From assembly GCA_027451105.1 (NCBI GenBank), contig DAIDKB010000044.1, positions 1 through 64,000 of the forward strand: DNA of 64,000 nucleotides. The letters are read 5' to 3'. Of this stretch, positions 33,971 to 42,655 are shown one piece after another (position 1 is the stretch's first letter; the number at the start of each line of letters is the position of its first letter). Position numbers and translations under genes: made by a program. Under the pieces are notes generated by a model that worked only from the letters and a program-made list of their open reading frames with translations, was not told where the DNA came from and did not search any database. The DNA comes from a bacterium (lineage in GTDB: Bacteria; Patescibacteriota; Saccharimonadia; Saccharimonadales; Saccharimonadaceae).

Positions 33971-36900
33971 CTATCGAACGATGAAGTTAACATACATTGA
34001 GCCCGAACAGTTTGACGCCGATGTACAGGCCGCGAACGTTGGAGCGCCCGAACTCTGAGCAAGACCAACCGACGTACGGGTGTTACCGGCTGAGTAGTAG
34101 AAGGAGTTGTTTGGAATCGAGGTGTTAGTAGATGCATAGCCGCTTGTTAGGCTCGTTATAACAAAGCTACCGGCAGTACCAGATCGACCTTTGACCCAGG
34201 CCGGTCCGACAGTTGCGACGATGGCATTTGGAGCGCCGGCTGATGTTGGACGCGTACTATCAGCTGCAATAACTGTGCCATATAGCTTTTGGCTTGCAGA
34301 AGTTGCGGGCTGCATAGCACCGGTTGAGCCGGCGTCAACTAGCATGCCAAGCTCAACGGCGGCCGAAGTGTTGACTGGCTCTTTCAGGGTTGAACTAAAG
34401 GTACGGGTGTCATAGATAGCGGCGATTGATGATCCGCCGGTAGTTTGTAGGCGGATATCAGCCAGACATAGTATCGGGCTAGTAATGCTCCAAGTCGGCA
34501 GGTTAGCGGTTGGCGATGAACTGCCGGCCGTCAAGACTGGTGCGCCATTTGTACCGTTAAGGCAGATATGTCCCCAGTAATTAGCATTCGTTAGAACGCC
34601 GGCGACTGATATATCAGTCGCGTTGCTGACACTAACGCGTCTGCCGCCTGAGTAGGCGTTACATGGCTGAACGGTGACGGTTGTGGCATCTTTCCACGAG
34701 ACTTTACATGGTCCTGATACGCCTAGGATTGTAAGGGCCGGTAGGTCATAGGCGTTATTACCACCACCGGATGAAGGAATGACGCCAAACGTAAGCAGAC
34801 CTAGAGTATCAGGGTTTGAGATGTCCGCCCAGCTACCGTTGATACAGCCACGCAAGCTACCCATCGCGTAATTGTAATAAAGGGCGCCCTGGTTGACTGT
34901 AGTGCTACATGGTTTAGCGGCTACCTCAGCGGCGGCATCACCACTGAAAGAGCCAAGCTGGAGTAGCGTTGGAGCTGTCATATTGGACGTGTTGGTCGTT
35001 CCAATCAAGACATTGCCACTATTTGGGTTAACCGTAAAGACATCGACTCCGGCGTTTTGTACGGCGAAGCGCCCGTTGGTGCCACAACCGGTTGTACATT
35101 GGAGGTTCATCAAGATATTTGAGTCAGTTGTCGTATCGGTTGCCGTAAAGACAATATTTTTGTTATCAGTGGTGGTGATTGAGCCTGGATCGCCAGGGTT
35201 GACGCCACTGTTGTTATAAACGTCTTGCATGTTAACGTTAGCGCCAACGCCACAGTTTTGGTAATAAATGCCACCATTTGAATCAGTCTTCAGACAAGTG
35301 CCACCAACCGGTGCGGCTGATGGCAGGGTCAGGGTATATGAAACTGCCGGGTTAGTGTCTGGTCCTTTTAGAGTTACCGTGTTGGTACCACCGGCTGACC
35401 CAAAGACAATTGAACCAGTGTTGGTATTAGCCATGCCAAGTGTAATTGAGTTGTTGCCCTGAATTGCTAGTGTACCGGCCATGACCGTGTTGATGCCGGC
35501 GTGTCCGATTTGGATTGAGCCATTAGTGCTGCCACCGGAACCAACGTCAAGGATTAAATCACCAACCTTGCCCGGGTTAGCAGCGTTACCGGTCTGAATA
35601 GTTAAGTTTGAACTACTGCCAGTTGTGTTATCCTGAGTTTTTAGAGCCGTCAGCATGCCAACGCCCGAGATATTGAAGTTACCGGTTTGTTGAGTGCCCG
35701 GGGTGCTAGATTGTAATTGAACTACTGAACCGGCCGATGCCGAGTAGCCGCTACAAGTTACGGCAGTCGTACAGACATCAACAACGGCTCCACCGACAAC
35801 TGCCTTTAGGCTGTTGGTTGATGAATTATAGTACAGACCACCATTCTTATTAGCGAGTGTTGTTGGGTCGGTGTTGGTGCTATCAAGCACTAACAGAGTT
35901 GTGGCGGTGTCGCTACCGGTATTATCGCCAACCTTCAGGATATTGTCGGCAGTATCGGCTGTAAACAAAGTCTGAGCTGCGCCGGCCGACTGAATACGAA
36001 AGGCTGTTGTGCTATCGGTAGTATTAATAAAGGTATACGGCGCCGCCTTCATGTTGCGGATAAAGTTGAAATCATCAAAGTAGTAGGTGCCGGCATTGGC
36101 GTCGCTACGGACGGTTGCTGAAATGCGAGCATAAACTGCATTGGTCGGCGCAGTCGCGTTAACGGTATATTGCTTGTAGCTGCCGGTTACTAGTGCGTCG
36201 TAATTTGAGCTATAACCGAGCACACCGTGGTCCTTATCGTACCAAGTAATCTGAACACCAGCGCTACCGTTGGCACCGGATTGCTTAACGTAGCCGCCCA
36301 GGTAGTAGCTGTCACCAGCTCGCACCTCTCGATAGCTACCAGCGTAAAAGTCCATCGCTGTACCATTTGGTAGCACCGCCATGGAATAATTGCCCGTATG
36401 CGCATTCGTAGGATCATTTAGGAAGGATGCTTGAGTTGAGCCGAACCAACCCTCTTCGCCACCAGCGATTGTACCACCAGCTTCAAAACCAGGGTTGGCT
36501 ATCTCGTTATCAACTGATTGAGTGGAGTTACTAATGACATATCCATTGGCGCTGTTAACATTCAGCTGATAGTTATTGGAACTGTTGAGGACGCGGAAGG
36601 CTGAGCTTTGATCGGTCGTACCCTGAATGGTGACACGGCCTGTATTGCTAACACCAAACAAAACAGTTCCAAGTCCAGTTGGATTGCTACCATGTATATT
36701 GAAAAGATCTTGGTTAATAGATACGTCGGCGTCTTGGATGTCGATTGTGCCACGAGTACTATCGAGCTTAATCTCTGGGGTGGTGCTAGGGTTGGAGCCG
36801 TTGGCATAGGCCGCCTGCAGTGTCGTGGCGTTGCTGGCGCCACCGGCCGTCCAGTTAGTGCCGTTCCAGATCATGGTGGCTGTAGTATTTTTGCGCATTG

Positions 36901-38065
36901 CGACATTGATGGCATTAGTACCGGTATTGGTTGTTAAGGTAAAGTTTTGACTAGCATTGTCGCTGGTAATGTAGACGATACGTCCAACTGCATTGGTCCG
37001 TGATGGTGGCGGTAGCGTAATGTTAATGTCACTTGTGCTAGCGCTGACTACGACTGTGCCGAAGTTATCAACATTCGATACGTCAATTGTACAATCAGCC
37101 GAACAGGTTGTGTTGGTATTAGCGGCGTAAGCAGCGGCACTTAGAGTGACCAGTCCCTTGGTGCCAGTACCAGTGCCGCTACCACCGGTTAACGTGATAT
37201 CGCCTCCATTATTATTGCCGGTGCCGCCGGCATTACCACCCTGTAATACAAGGCTACCGCCAGCGGCACCGGTCCCGCTATTTAGGGCTGAGCCAGCGGC
37301 GACGGTCAATGCCTTGCCGGCAACGCCGGCCGAGGCGGTTGCCAGTGATAGGGTGTGGTTGGTGGTGGCGCCAAATGTTAAATCACCAGTGTTATTAATT
37401 ACAAAGACGTCCGTACCGCCAGCTTGTAGGTCGATTAGGTTGCCGCTACCAGTTTTGTTGATATAAATACTGTTGGTATTTGTGGTAGCGTCGGTTTGAA
37501 CCCCTTGGGCCAATTGTACAAACTGCGCATTTGACATGCCACCAAGTAAGCCCGAGTTAAGCGAGTATGGTGTTGAGGACAATCGCTTCATCGGTACCAT
37601 CTCGCCATCTGGCGTACAGGATGTAAAAGGCGTACAGCTGGTATTAGTGGTGCCAATATTAAGCGATAGCCATAAAGTGTTTTGATTCCAGTCGATACCC
37701 GATCCAAGGCTAGTTATTGACCCCAAATCAACTGACATAAAGCCGTTTTTGACTAGAACGCCGGTACTGTTAGCGTTAAGATGATCCTCGGTCCATTTAA
37801 GGGTACCGATTGGTGAACCGGCGGTATCTCCGACGGTTGTTCCGTCACCATCTTGGTAAATCTTAAACTCAATGTTGTAATAGCCATCAGGTACGGTGGC
37901 GCCCTGAGAGTTGAGTAAGCGACCTTGAAAGTTAATTTGTTGGTTGATGCCAGCGACAGCGTGAGCTGGACTTGTAACTAGGGTACTAAAGAGGCCTAAT
38001 AAGATACCCAATAGAATGGTATATTTAAACATTCCCCGGAAAACACCTAACCCCTTAGAATACAT
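33971..38065 (-). CDS. Giant secreted fibre-like surface protein (locus B)
   Basis: 1364 aa from ATG 38065 (a GTG at 38080 is also in frame). Signal peptide around residues 15-38 (TSPAHAVA). INQQINFQGRLLNSQGATVPDGYYNIEFKIYQDG split into parts is the usual opening of large CPR surface fibres. Many short beta repeats follow (NTGNVTFG-, GGLYYNSSTNSLK-, VLIGTTNTS-like). Residues ~525-680 form a CBM4/9-like carbohydrate module (NPGFEAGG start, YYFDDFNF end). The C-terminal ~250 residues (from about ADISNPDTLGLL) are a separate domain with AVELGMLVDAGSTGAMQPA, seen in phage-tail-like proteins. No C-terminal anchor or sorting signal. Likely an adhesin or fibre for host contact; function is inference. 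Confidence 0.78.
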   Translation of the reverse strand: MYSKGLGVFRGMFKYTILLGILLGLFSTLVTSPAHAVAGINQQINFQGRLLNSQGATVPDGYYNIEFKIYQDGDGTTVGDTAGSPIGTLKWTEDHLNANSTGVLVKNGFMSVDLGSITSLGSGIDWNQNTLWLSLNIGTTNTSCTPFTSCTPDGEMVPMKRLSSTPYSLNSGLLGGMSNAQFVQLAQGVQTDATTNTNSIYINKTGSGNLIDLQAGGTDVFVINNTGDLTFGATTNHTLSLATASAGVAGKALTVAAGSALNSGTGAAGGSLVLQGGNAGGTGNNNGGDITLTGGSGTGTGTKGLVTLSAAAYAANTNTTCSADCTIDVSNVDNFGTVVVSASTSDINITLPPPSRTNAVGRIVYITSDNASQNFTLTTNTGTNAINVAMRKNTTATMIWNGTNWTAGGASNATTLQAAYANGSNPSTTPEIKLDSTRGTIDIQDADVSINQDLFNIHGSNPTGLGTVLFGVSNTGRVTIQGTTDQSSAFRVLNSSNNYQLNVNSANGYVISNSTQSVDNEIANPGFEAGGTIAGGEEGWFGSTQASFLNDPTNAHTGNYSMAVLPNGTAMDFYAGSYREVRAGDSYYLGGYVKQSGANGSAGVQITWYDKDHGVLGYSSNYDALVTGSYKQYTVNATAPTNAVYARISATVRSDANAGTYYFDDFNFIRNMKAAPYTFINTTDSTTAFRIQSAGAAQTLFTADTADNILKVGDNTGSDTATTLLVLDSTNTDPTTLANKNGGLYYNSSTNSLKAVVGGAVVDVCTTAVTCSGYSASAGSVVQLQSSTPGTQQTGNFNISGVGMLTALKTQDNTTGSSSNLTIQTGNAANPGKVGDLILDVGSGGSTNGSIQIGHAGINTVMAGTLAIQGNNSITLGMANTNTGSIVFGSAGGTNTVTLKGPDTNPAVSYTLTLPSAAPVGGTCLKTDSNGGIYYQNCGVGANVNMQDVYNNSGVNPGDPGSITTTDNKNIVFTATDTTTDSNILMNLQCTTGCGTNGRFAVQNAGVDVFTVNPNSGNVLIGTTNTSNMTAPTLLQLGSFSGDAAAEVAAKPCSTTVNQGALYYNYAMGSLRGCINGSWADISNPDTLGLLTFGVIPSSGGGNNAYDLPALTILGVSGPCKVSWKDATTVTVQPCNAYSGGRRVSVSNATDISVAGVLTNANYWGHICLNGTNGAPVLTAGSSSPTANLPTWSITSPILCLADIRLQTTGGSSIAAIYDTRTFSSTLKEPVNTSAAVELGMLVDAGSTGAMQPATSASQKLYGTVIAADSTRPTSAGAPNAIVATVGPAWVKGRSGTAGSFVITSLTSGYASTNTSIPNNSFYYSAGNTRTSVGLAQSSGAPTFAACTSASNCSGSMYVNFIVR

Positions 38066-38103
38066 GCTGGAACTTATCACCTTTTAGGCGTAAAACTAAT
38101 TGT

Positions 38104-38140
38104 TTATACGCACGTATTTACTACGTATAAGCATATACGC
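38104..38140. repeat. TATACG inverted/direct repeats upstream of the giant gene
   Basis: TTATACG (38104-38110) is mirrored by CGTATAA (38124-38130), and TATACGC recurs at 38134-38140, between the giant gene and the upstream PKD-like gene. Looks like a set of binding sites for one regulator; the promoter itself is not clear. Confidence 0.45.
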
Positions 38141-38195
38141 TAATAGGGGTTTTTACAAGGGTTAATCAGCTAATTTTTGGTTAATAGACACGACC

Positions 38196-39137
38196 TTAAT
38201 AAGCGGCTTTGGTAAGAACTTGCTTCTCACGACGCTCACCTATGTAGAAGCTGATAATAACGGCCACAGAAGCAGCGTAGAGTGGCCACAGCACTAACAA
38301 TTTATTAATGGTAGGAACTGAAGTGGACGTGTTGCCGACGGCTGTACTAGGCTGGCCATTAACAATAGCCGCAACCGACAGGAATGCGACGTGACCAGCG
38401 GCATCACTAGCCTGAACAGAAACTTGATAGGTGCCTGGTTTTTGGTAAACATGGCTAGCGTCAACGGTTGAGTTGTCGGCGTGTGAGATGACTTTATTAT
38501 TGGAGTCGCCAAACTGAACATTCAAGGCGAATGGTGCAGTGCCGCCAATGACATCGATTGGAATATCTAGAGATTGTTGGGGAAAAGCGCCACGGAAGAC
38601 GGCGTCGGTGTTAAGTAGTAGTTGGTTACCTATGTTTAATGGCGACACTGGACCAGATTGGTTTGGCAAGACGTCGTAATAAAGCGTAATTGGGCTAGAA
38701 TCTGGCCCTGGTTGGTTAAGGGCATCATAGACTTTAGCGACAATCGTATTTTGACCATTTAAAAGGTCAACATCAATAGAGTAAATTCCAGCATCGGTAC
38801 AAGCGCTTGATCCGGCAAAAATATCATTCTTGAATAGTTCAACCAATGTATTTTGTGGACAAGTACCAGATAAAGTGACAGGTGAGGTTGTGAAGTGCTG
38901 TTGGCTAGCGGGCGATTTAATTGTCGCTGCTATTGTCGGCGCTTTGCCTGGCATGATACCGCTTAGACTGACCGAACTTGACTGTGCGGCTGGGTGTTCG
39001 GCGTAGACCGTCGAGGCAACCAGTGCCAAACCAACTACTAAAAGTAACGCTGCCAGTGAGAAGTAGGACGTGTGCTCATGTGGTCGCAAACGACCACTGT
39101 GGCGATTATGAATTAATTTTGATTTCAGTCTTGGCAT
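38196..39137 (-). CDS. Membrane-anchored protein with PKD-like domain (locus B)
   Basis: 313 aa. Basic N-terminus, helix ~27-46 (LAALLLVVGLALVASTVYA), an Ig-like domain with a Cys pair (LSGTCPQ, SACTDAG) and NGQNTIVAKVYDALNQPGPDSS, then a PKD domain at ~190-262 (FGDSN...ASHVYQKPGTYQVSVQASDAAGH), and a second helix at ~280-300 with a basic tail. Both termini may be inside, holding the domains outside. TATAAT ends 6 nt before the ATG with no SD (leaderless prediction). PKD domains bind proteins or polysaccharides; role with the fibre protein is inferred from position. Confidence 0.78.
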   Translation of the reverse strand: MPRLKSKLIHNRHSGRLRPHEHTSYFSLAALLLVVGLALVASTVYAEHPAAQSSSVSLSGIMPGKAPTIAATIKSPASQQHFTTSPVTLSGTCPQNTLVELFKNDIFAGSSACTDAGIYSIDVDLLNGQNTIVAKVYDALNQPGPDSSPITLYYDVLPNQSGPVSPLNIGNQLLLNTDAVFRGAFPQQSLDIPIDVIGGTAPFALNVQFGDSNNKVISHADNSTVDASHVYQKPGTYQVSVQASDAAGHVAFLSVAAIVNGQPSTAVGNTSTSVPTINKLLVLWPLYAASVAVIISFYIGERREKQVLTKAAY

Positions 39138-39164
39138 ATGCTAATTATAGCATGCGATTTTTAA

Positions 39165-40181
39165 CTATTTTTGCGACTTATGTTTTGGCTTAGAACCTTG
39201 GTTCTGGGCCTTGCTTATGATGTGGTTGTTGTAGCGACGGATAGCAAATCGTAGGCCGAAGAAACCACCAACAAGCACAATAATGGCGAGGGCAATTAGC
39301 TTGTAGGGTATCACCCAAAACGTAAGGCTAGAAGTGATAACTTGCTTATTAGCGCCATATGTCAGTTTTAAGTCAGCAGTATATCGTCCAAATAAGAACT
39401 TATTACCAATAACCTGGCTATCAAGCGCTTGGCTAAACTCACGAGTGCTTGACGGCAGGATGATGCGCGGTGGTAGGTTGACATTAACATTAGCGATTTT
39501 TTTACCGTACATATCACTAATGGTGATCTGGCCGCTAGGTTGTTCATGAGTGTTGCCGTTATTTTTCAGTCTCTCAATGAACTTGATCGGCGCTGACTCG
39601 TATAGCCAACTCATGCCGTCAACGGGTTCGGTCGAGAACTGGGCAACGCTTAGGTTGTCATTAATCTTACCGTTTACATTTACCAGAATAAGAGCGCCAA
39701 GGCTGGCGGCAAGCGATACGCCGGTGCCTTTTAGCTCTGGTGGTGTAGCTGTAAAGCGGACAACGCCGTAATGTCCGCCGGGCGAAGCGTTAGCTGGAAT
39801 AGTTATTGTTACCGGTAGGCTTTTAAGCTGTCTAGCTGTTAACGTTAATGAAGCAACCGGTCCAATCCAATCCTTTAATGAGTAGGGGTTTGGGGTACTG
39901 TCGTCTAGTAGTATCTTAGGCGTGCCATCTTCACCAGCAGCAACAAAGTCATTGGCCTGGGCTGTTACAACGACACTTCCGCTCGAAACGTTACGCAAGC
40001 TAATCTGAACAGTTTTTGTCTGTCCTGGATCGGCCGAGAAAGTAATAACTGGCGGCGCAATTTCTAGTGCTTGGCTGCCGGTGGTGGTTGCGGCGGAAGC
40101 AGGGCTATCGTAAACAGTCACGCCGGTAACGATGGCCAAAAGGCACAAAGCCGTAATCTTATATATGTTTCGCTTCATCAT
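39165..40181 (-). CDS. DUF916-like (WxL-interacting) membrane protein (locus B)
   Basis: 338 aa. Signal peptide ~1-30, domain one (LEIAPPVITFSADPGQTKTVQISLRNVSSG, ITIPANASPGGHYGVVRFTA) and domain two (NNGNTHEQPSGQITISDMYG), both characteristic of DUF916/WxL-interacting proteins, then one helix (~296-316) and a long basic tail rich in Lys/Gln/Ser. Same design as 18631-19767 but with a basic tail in place of LysM. It follows the tandem surface proteins 40185 and 41405 after 3 nt and is probably their wall/membrane partner. Confidence 0.82.
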   Translation of the reverse strand: MMKRNIYKITALCLLAIVTGVTVYDSPASAATTTGSQALEIAPPVITFSADPGQTKTVQISLRNVSSGSVVVTAQANDFVAAGEDGTPKILLDDSTPNPYSLKDWIGPVASLTLTARQLKSLPVTITIPANASPGGHYGVVRFTATPPELKGTGVSLAASLGALILVNVNGKINDNLSVAQFSTEPVDGMSWLYESAPIKFIERLKNNGNTHEQPSGQITISDMYGKKIANVNVNLPPRIILPSSTREFSQALDSQVIGNKFLFGRYTADLKLTYGANKQVITSSLTFWVIPYKLIALAIIVLVGGFFGLRFAIRRYNNHIISKAQNQGSKPKHKSQK

Positions 40182-40184
40182 AAA

Positions 40185-41318
40185 CTAGAAAGTCGGTGTA
40201 CAAATATACGTTAGTGTTGTGGTGTAGGTACCGGCTAACTGACTACCGGCAACGTTGACGATGTAGGATGATGTGAATATCTGGGCATTGGTTGGGCCGG
40301 CACCGCCGTTATCGCTATTGGCGATATTGCTACCGGAAACGTATTTGAAGTTGTCAACCGTGTTATAGCCAGCGGCAGCTTGGCCTTTTAGGTCAACACC
40401 ATTAGGTAGCGGCGCAACCTCACTACCGACCGCAACGGTCGATGTCAAAGTAGTATTTGCCTTTAGGTTCATACCAAATTGACTAGTGCCGCGTGTACCT
40501 AGAGCAGCGGTTGTCATGGCTGGTATGGTGATTGCGCCTGATGTCAAGGTTGGTCCATTAACAGTTATAGCGTAGCCGAAGGTCGAGTTGGTCGAGGCTG
40601 ACATTTGTGAGGTGGCCGTAGCTGTATCGGTTGGTGAAAATAGCTGGTTAAAGCTAACAGCACCAGGTGTAGCAGTCGTGCAGTCTGGAATACCACCGGC
40701 GTTAACTCCAATTGTAGCGCCAGTACAGAAAATCAAGGACTCTGGCATAACACCGGTTAGGACGATTTGAGTAGCAGTGCTAGCTGTGACGGTGCCAGTG
40801 TCAGTTGATGCACCGGTTGTATCGATGCTGCTAAAGGTAGCAATACGCACAAAGAAAGCCTGGTTTACGGTCGTCGGGTTAGTGACGGTATTCAACTGGT
40901 AGGTTACTGCAAGGTTAGCGCCAACACTAGCTGCGGCACGCGTCAAATATGGCGCACCATTGGTGGTGTTATTGAGCGTAAAACCAGTAGCACCAGTCTC
41001 ATTAGCTAGCGTTGCAGCTGTAGTTACAAGACCAGTTGGAGTAGTACAGGTTCCACTTGCGGTTGTACAGTACAAGAATTGAATTGAGCCGACGTTGCTG
41101 CCACCTGGCAAGGTAAAGCTAAACAGGTGATTGACGACACCACCAGCCTTTGAACCGCCATCAGTAGCACCTGCTAGTAGCGTTAAGCTACGGTTAGTAA
41201 TCTGTGCAGCGTAGGCACTTTGATTAACAAACGCCATATAGAATGTAGATATCGCTAATATCACAGCGTAGGCTACGATATGTATCGATCGACCCCTAAA
41301 ACTCATGTTTACCCTCAC
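40185..41318 (-). CDS. Secreted surface protein, tandem paralogue 2 (locus B)
   Basis: 377 aa. Signal peptide ~1-35 (SAYA|AQITNRSLTL). The mature sequence closely matches the next gene (41405-42526) along its whole length: TDGGSKAGGVVNHLFSFTLP, FLYCTTASGTC, FFVRIATFSS, CTGATIG, QLFSPTDTATATSQM, and the final strand AGTYTTTLTYICTPTF. It has Cys residues in conserved pairs and no anchor helix. The last ~100 residues correspond to the end of the 244-aa protein at 42656, so three paralogues share a WxL-like terminal fold. Own promoter (41332-41361) and a GAGGG SD suggest strong expression; a candidate for a major surface protein. Confidence 0.78.
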   Translation of the reverse strand: MRVNMSFRGRSIHIVAYAVILAISTFYMAFVNQSAYAAQITNRSLTLLAGATDGGSKAGGVVNHLFSFTLPGGSNVGSIQFLYCTTASGTCTTPTGLVTTAATLANETGATGFTLNNTTNGAPYLTRAAASVGANLAVTYQLNTVTNPTTVNQAFFVRIATFSSIDTTGASTDTGTVTASTATQIVLTGVMPESLIFCTGATIGVNAGGIPDCTTATPGAVSFNQLFSPTDTATATSQMSASTNSTFGYAITVNGPTLTSGAITIPAMTTAALGTRGTSQFGMNLKANTTLTSTVAVGSEVAPLPNGVDLKGQAAAGYNTVDNFKYVSGSNIANSDNGGAGPTNAQIFTSSYIVNVAGSQLAGTYTTTLTYICTPTF

Positions 41319-41331
41319 TCTCTTTATGAGG

Positions 41332-41361
41332 ATTGTAACATAAGCTTTAAATTGGCGTCAA
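41332..41361 (-). promoter_or_regulatory. Sigma70-type promoter of tandem paralogue 2
   Basis: Minus strand TTGACG (41361-41356), 18-nt spacer, TACAAT (41337-41332 reads ATTGTA on plus). Confidence 0.6.
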
Positions 41362-41381
41362 TGAAATTATTAAGTGGTTAA

Positions 41382-41390
41382 TTATCCACA
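41382..41390 (+). other. DnaA-box sequence
   Basis: TTATCCACA, a perfect match to the bacterial DnaA box, in the gap between the tandem paralogues. A mirror copy lies beyond the other end of gene 41405-42526 (42625-42633). One such 9-mer could occur by chance in 64 kb. Confidence 0.35.
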
Positions 41391-41404
41391 GCCCAGATTG
41401 AGTT

Positions 41405-42526
41405 TTAGAAGGTAGGCGTACAAATGTAAGTCAAGGTGGTGGTGTAGGTACCAGCAGGCTGGCTACCAGGCACGTTGACGATATAGGAAGCGGTGAAGAT
41501 TTGGGCGTCGGTGCCGCCGGCACCACCATTATAGCTGTCGGCGACAACATCGCCAGATGAGAACTTGAAGTTATCGACAGTATTGTAACCAGTAGACGGT
41601 TCACCTCTGTAGTTGACGGCATTAGCTAGTGGGGCAACTTCCGTACCGACGGCTGTAGTTGAGGTGGTAGTAGTATTAGCTTTTAGGTTAAGTCCGAACT
41701 GACTAACGCCGCGGACACCGGCCACCATAGTTGTCATTGGCGAGATCGTATTAGTACCAGACGTAAGGGTTGGACCATTTACGCTAATGGCGTAACCTGA
41801 GCCAGCGTTAGTAGATGCGGCCATCTGTGAGGTGGCGGTTGCGGTATCGGTTGGTGAGAATAGCTGGTTAAAGCTAACAGCACCTGGTGTAGCGGTGGCA
41901 CAGTCTGGCACGCCAGTGGTTGTTGACACGGTTGCACCGGTGCAGAAGACGAGTGATTCTGGCATAGTACCACTAACAATAATCTGGGTGGCGGTGCTGG
42001 CGGTTACCGTACCGGCATCCGTTGATGCACCGGTGGTGTCAGAGCTTGCAAAGGTTGAAATTCGAACAAAGAAAGTCTGGTTGGCGGTTGTTGGGTTGGT
42101 TATATTACCAAGTTGGTAGGTTAGAACGGCCCCGGCGCTTATTGATGCCGAAACACGTGTCAAGTAAGGCGCACCGTTGGTGGTGTTAACCATAGTAAAG
42201 CCTGAAGCACCATTCTCGCTACCGATTGTAGCAGCGGTAGTAACTAGACCGGTAGGTGTCGTACAGGCACCGGCCGCAAGAGTACAATACAAAAACTGAA
42301 TTGAGCCGACGCTGGTACTACCAACGCTCGGAACCGTGAACGTGAATAGGTGGTTGACGACACCACCTGGCTTTGAGCCACCGTCGACGGCACCAGCCTG
42401 AAGCGTTAAGCTACGGTTGGTAATTTGGGCAGCCGAAACTGATGTCATTGGTAATAACTGAGATACTAAAATTGTAGCCACCGCGACTACACTGAATATT
42501 CTCTTATATATCGTTTTTATTTTCAT
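41405..42526 (-). CDS. Secreted surface protein, tandem paralogue 1 (locus B)
   Basis: 373 aa. Signal peptide ~1-32 (SVSA|AQITNRSLTL). Near-identical architecture and high identity to 40185-41318 (DGGSKPGGVVNHLFTFTVP, LFSPTDTATATSQMAAS, SYIVNVPGSQPAGTYTTTLTYICTPTF split by motif). Most changes are conservative, so this is a gene duplication with continuing selection. It is preceded by the best promoter in the window (TTGACA-N17-TATTCT at 42598-42570). Thr- and Ser-rich, hence a good candidate for O-glycosylation. No membrane anchor. Confidence 0.78.
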   Translation of the reverse strand: MKIKTIYKRIFSVVAVATILVSQLLPMTSVSAAQITNRSLTLQAGAVDGGSKPGGVVNHLFTFTVPSVGSTSVGSIQFLYCTLAAGACTTPTGLVTTAATIGSENGASGFTMVNTTNGAPYLTRVSASISAGAVLTYQLGNITNPTTANQTFFVRISTFASSDTTGASTDAGTVTASTATQIIVSGTMPESLVFCTGATVSTTTGVPDCATATPGAVSFNQLFSPTDTATATSQMAASTNAGSGYAISVNGPTLTSGTNTISPMTTMVAGVRGVSQFGLNLKANTTTTSTTAVGTEVAPLANAVNYRGEPSTGYNTVDNFKFSSGDVVADSYNGGAGGTDAQIFTASYIVNVPGSQPAGTYTTTLTYICTPTF

Positions 42527-42569
42527 TTTGTTTTGTTTTTCTCAATCTTTGTATTGTTTGATTGCTCTC

Positions 42570-42598
42570 AGAATAGCACTAGCGCTATAGGGTGTCAA
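42570..42598 (-). promoter_or_regulatory. Strong sigma70-type promoter of tandem paralogue 1
   Basis: Minus strand TTGACA (42598-42593), 17-nt spacer, TATTCT (42575-42570). Leader ~35 nt, A-rich without a clear SD. Confidence 0.75.
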
Positions 42599-42624
42599 CG
42601 GTATATTATCTACATTTTTTAGGT

Positions 42625-42633
42625 TGTGGATAA
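42625..42633 (-). other. DnaA-box sequence
   Basis: TGTGGATAA on plus = TTATCCACA on minus, in the 129-bp gap between 42526 and 42656. Opposite orientation to the copy at 41382-41390. Confidence 0.35.
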
Positions 42634-42655
42634 AACGTGAATAACTTTTGTCTGA

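Noticed and set aside
34191-37466. Several ORFs of 60-109 aa on the plus strand within the giant gene
   Set aside because: Shadow frames of a repetitive Thr/Asn/Gly-rich coding sequence; no SD, no family motifs, low complexity.
41319-42655. Chromosome replication origin
   Set aside because: Two DnaA boxes only, no AT-rich unwinding region with box cluster, and no dnaA/dnaN/rpmH neighbours.
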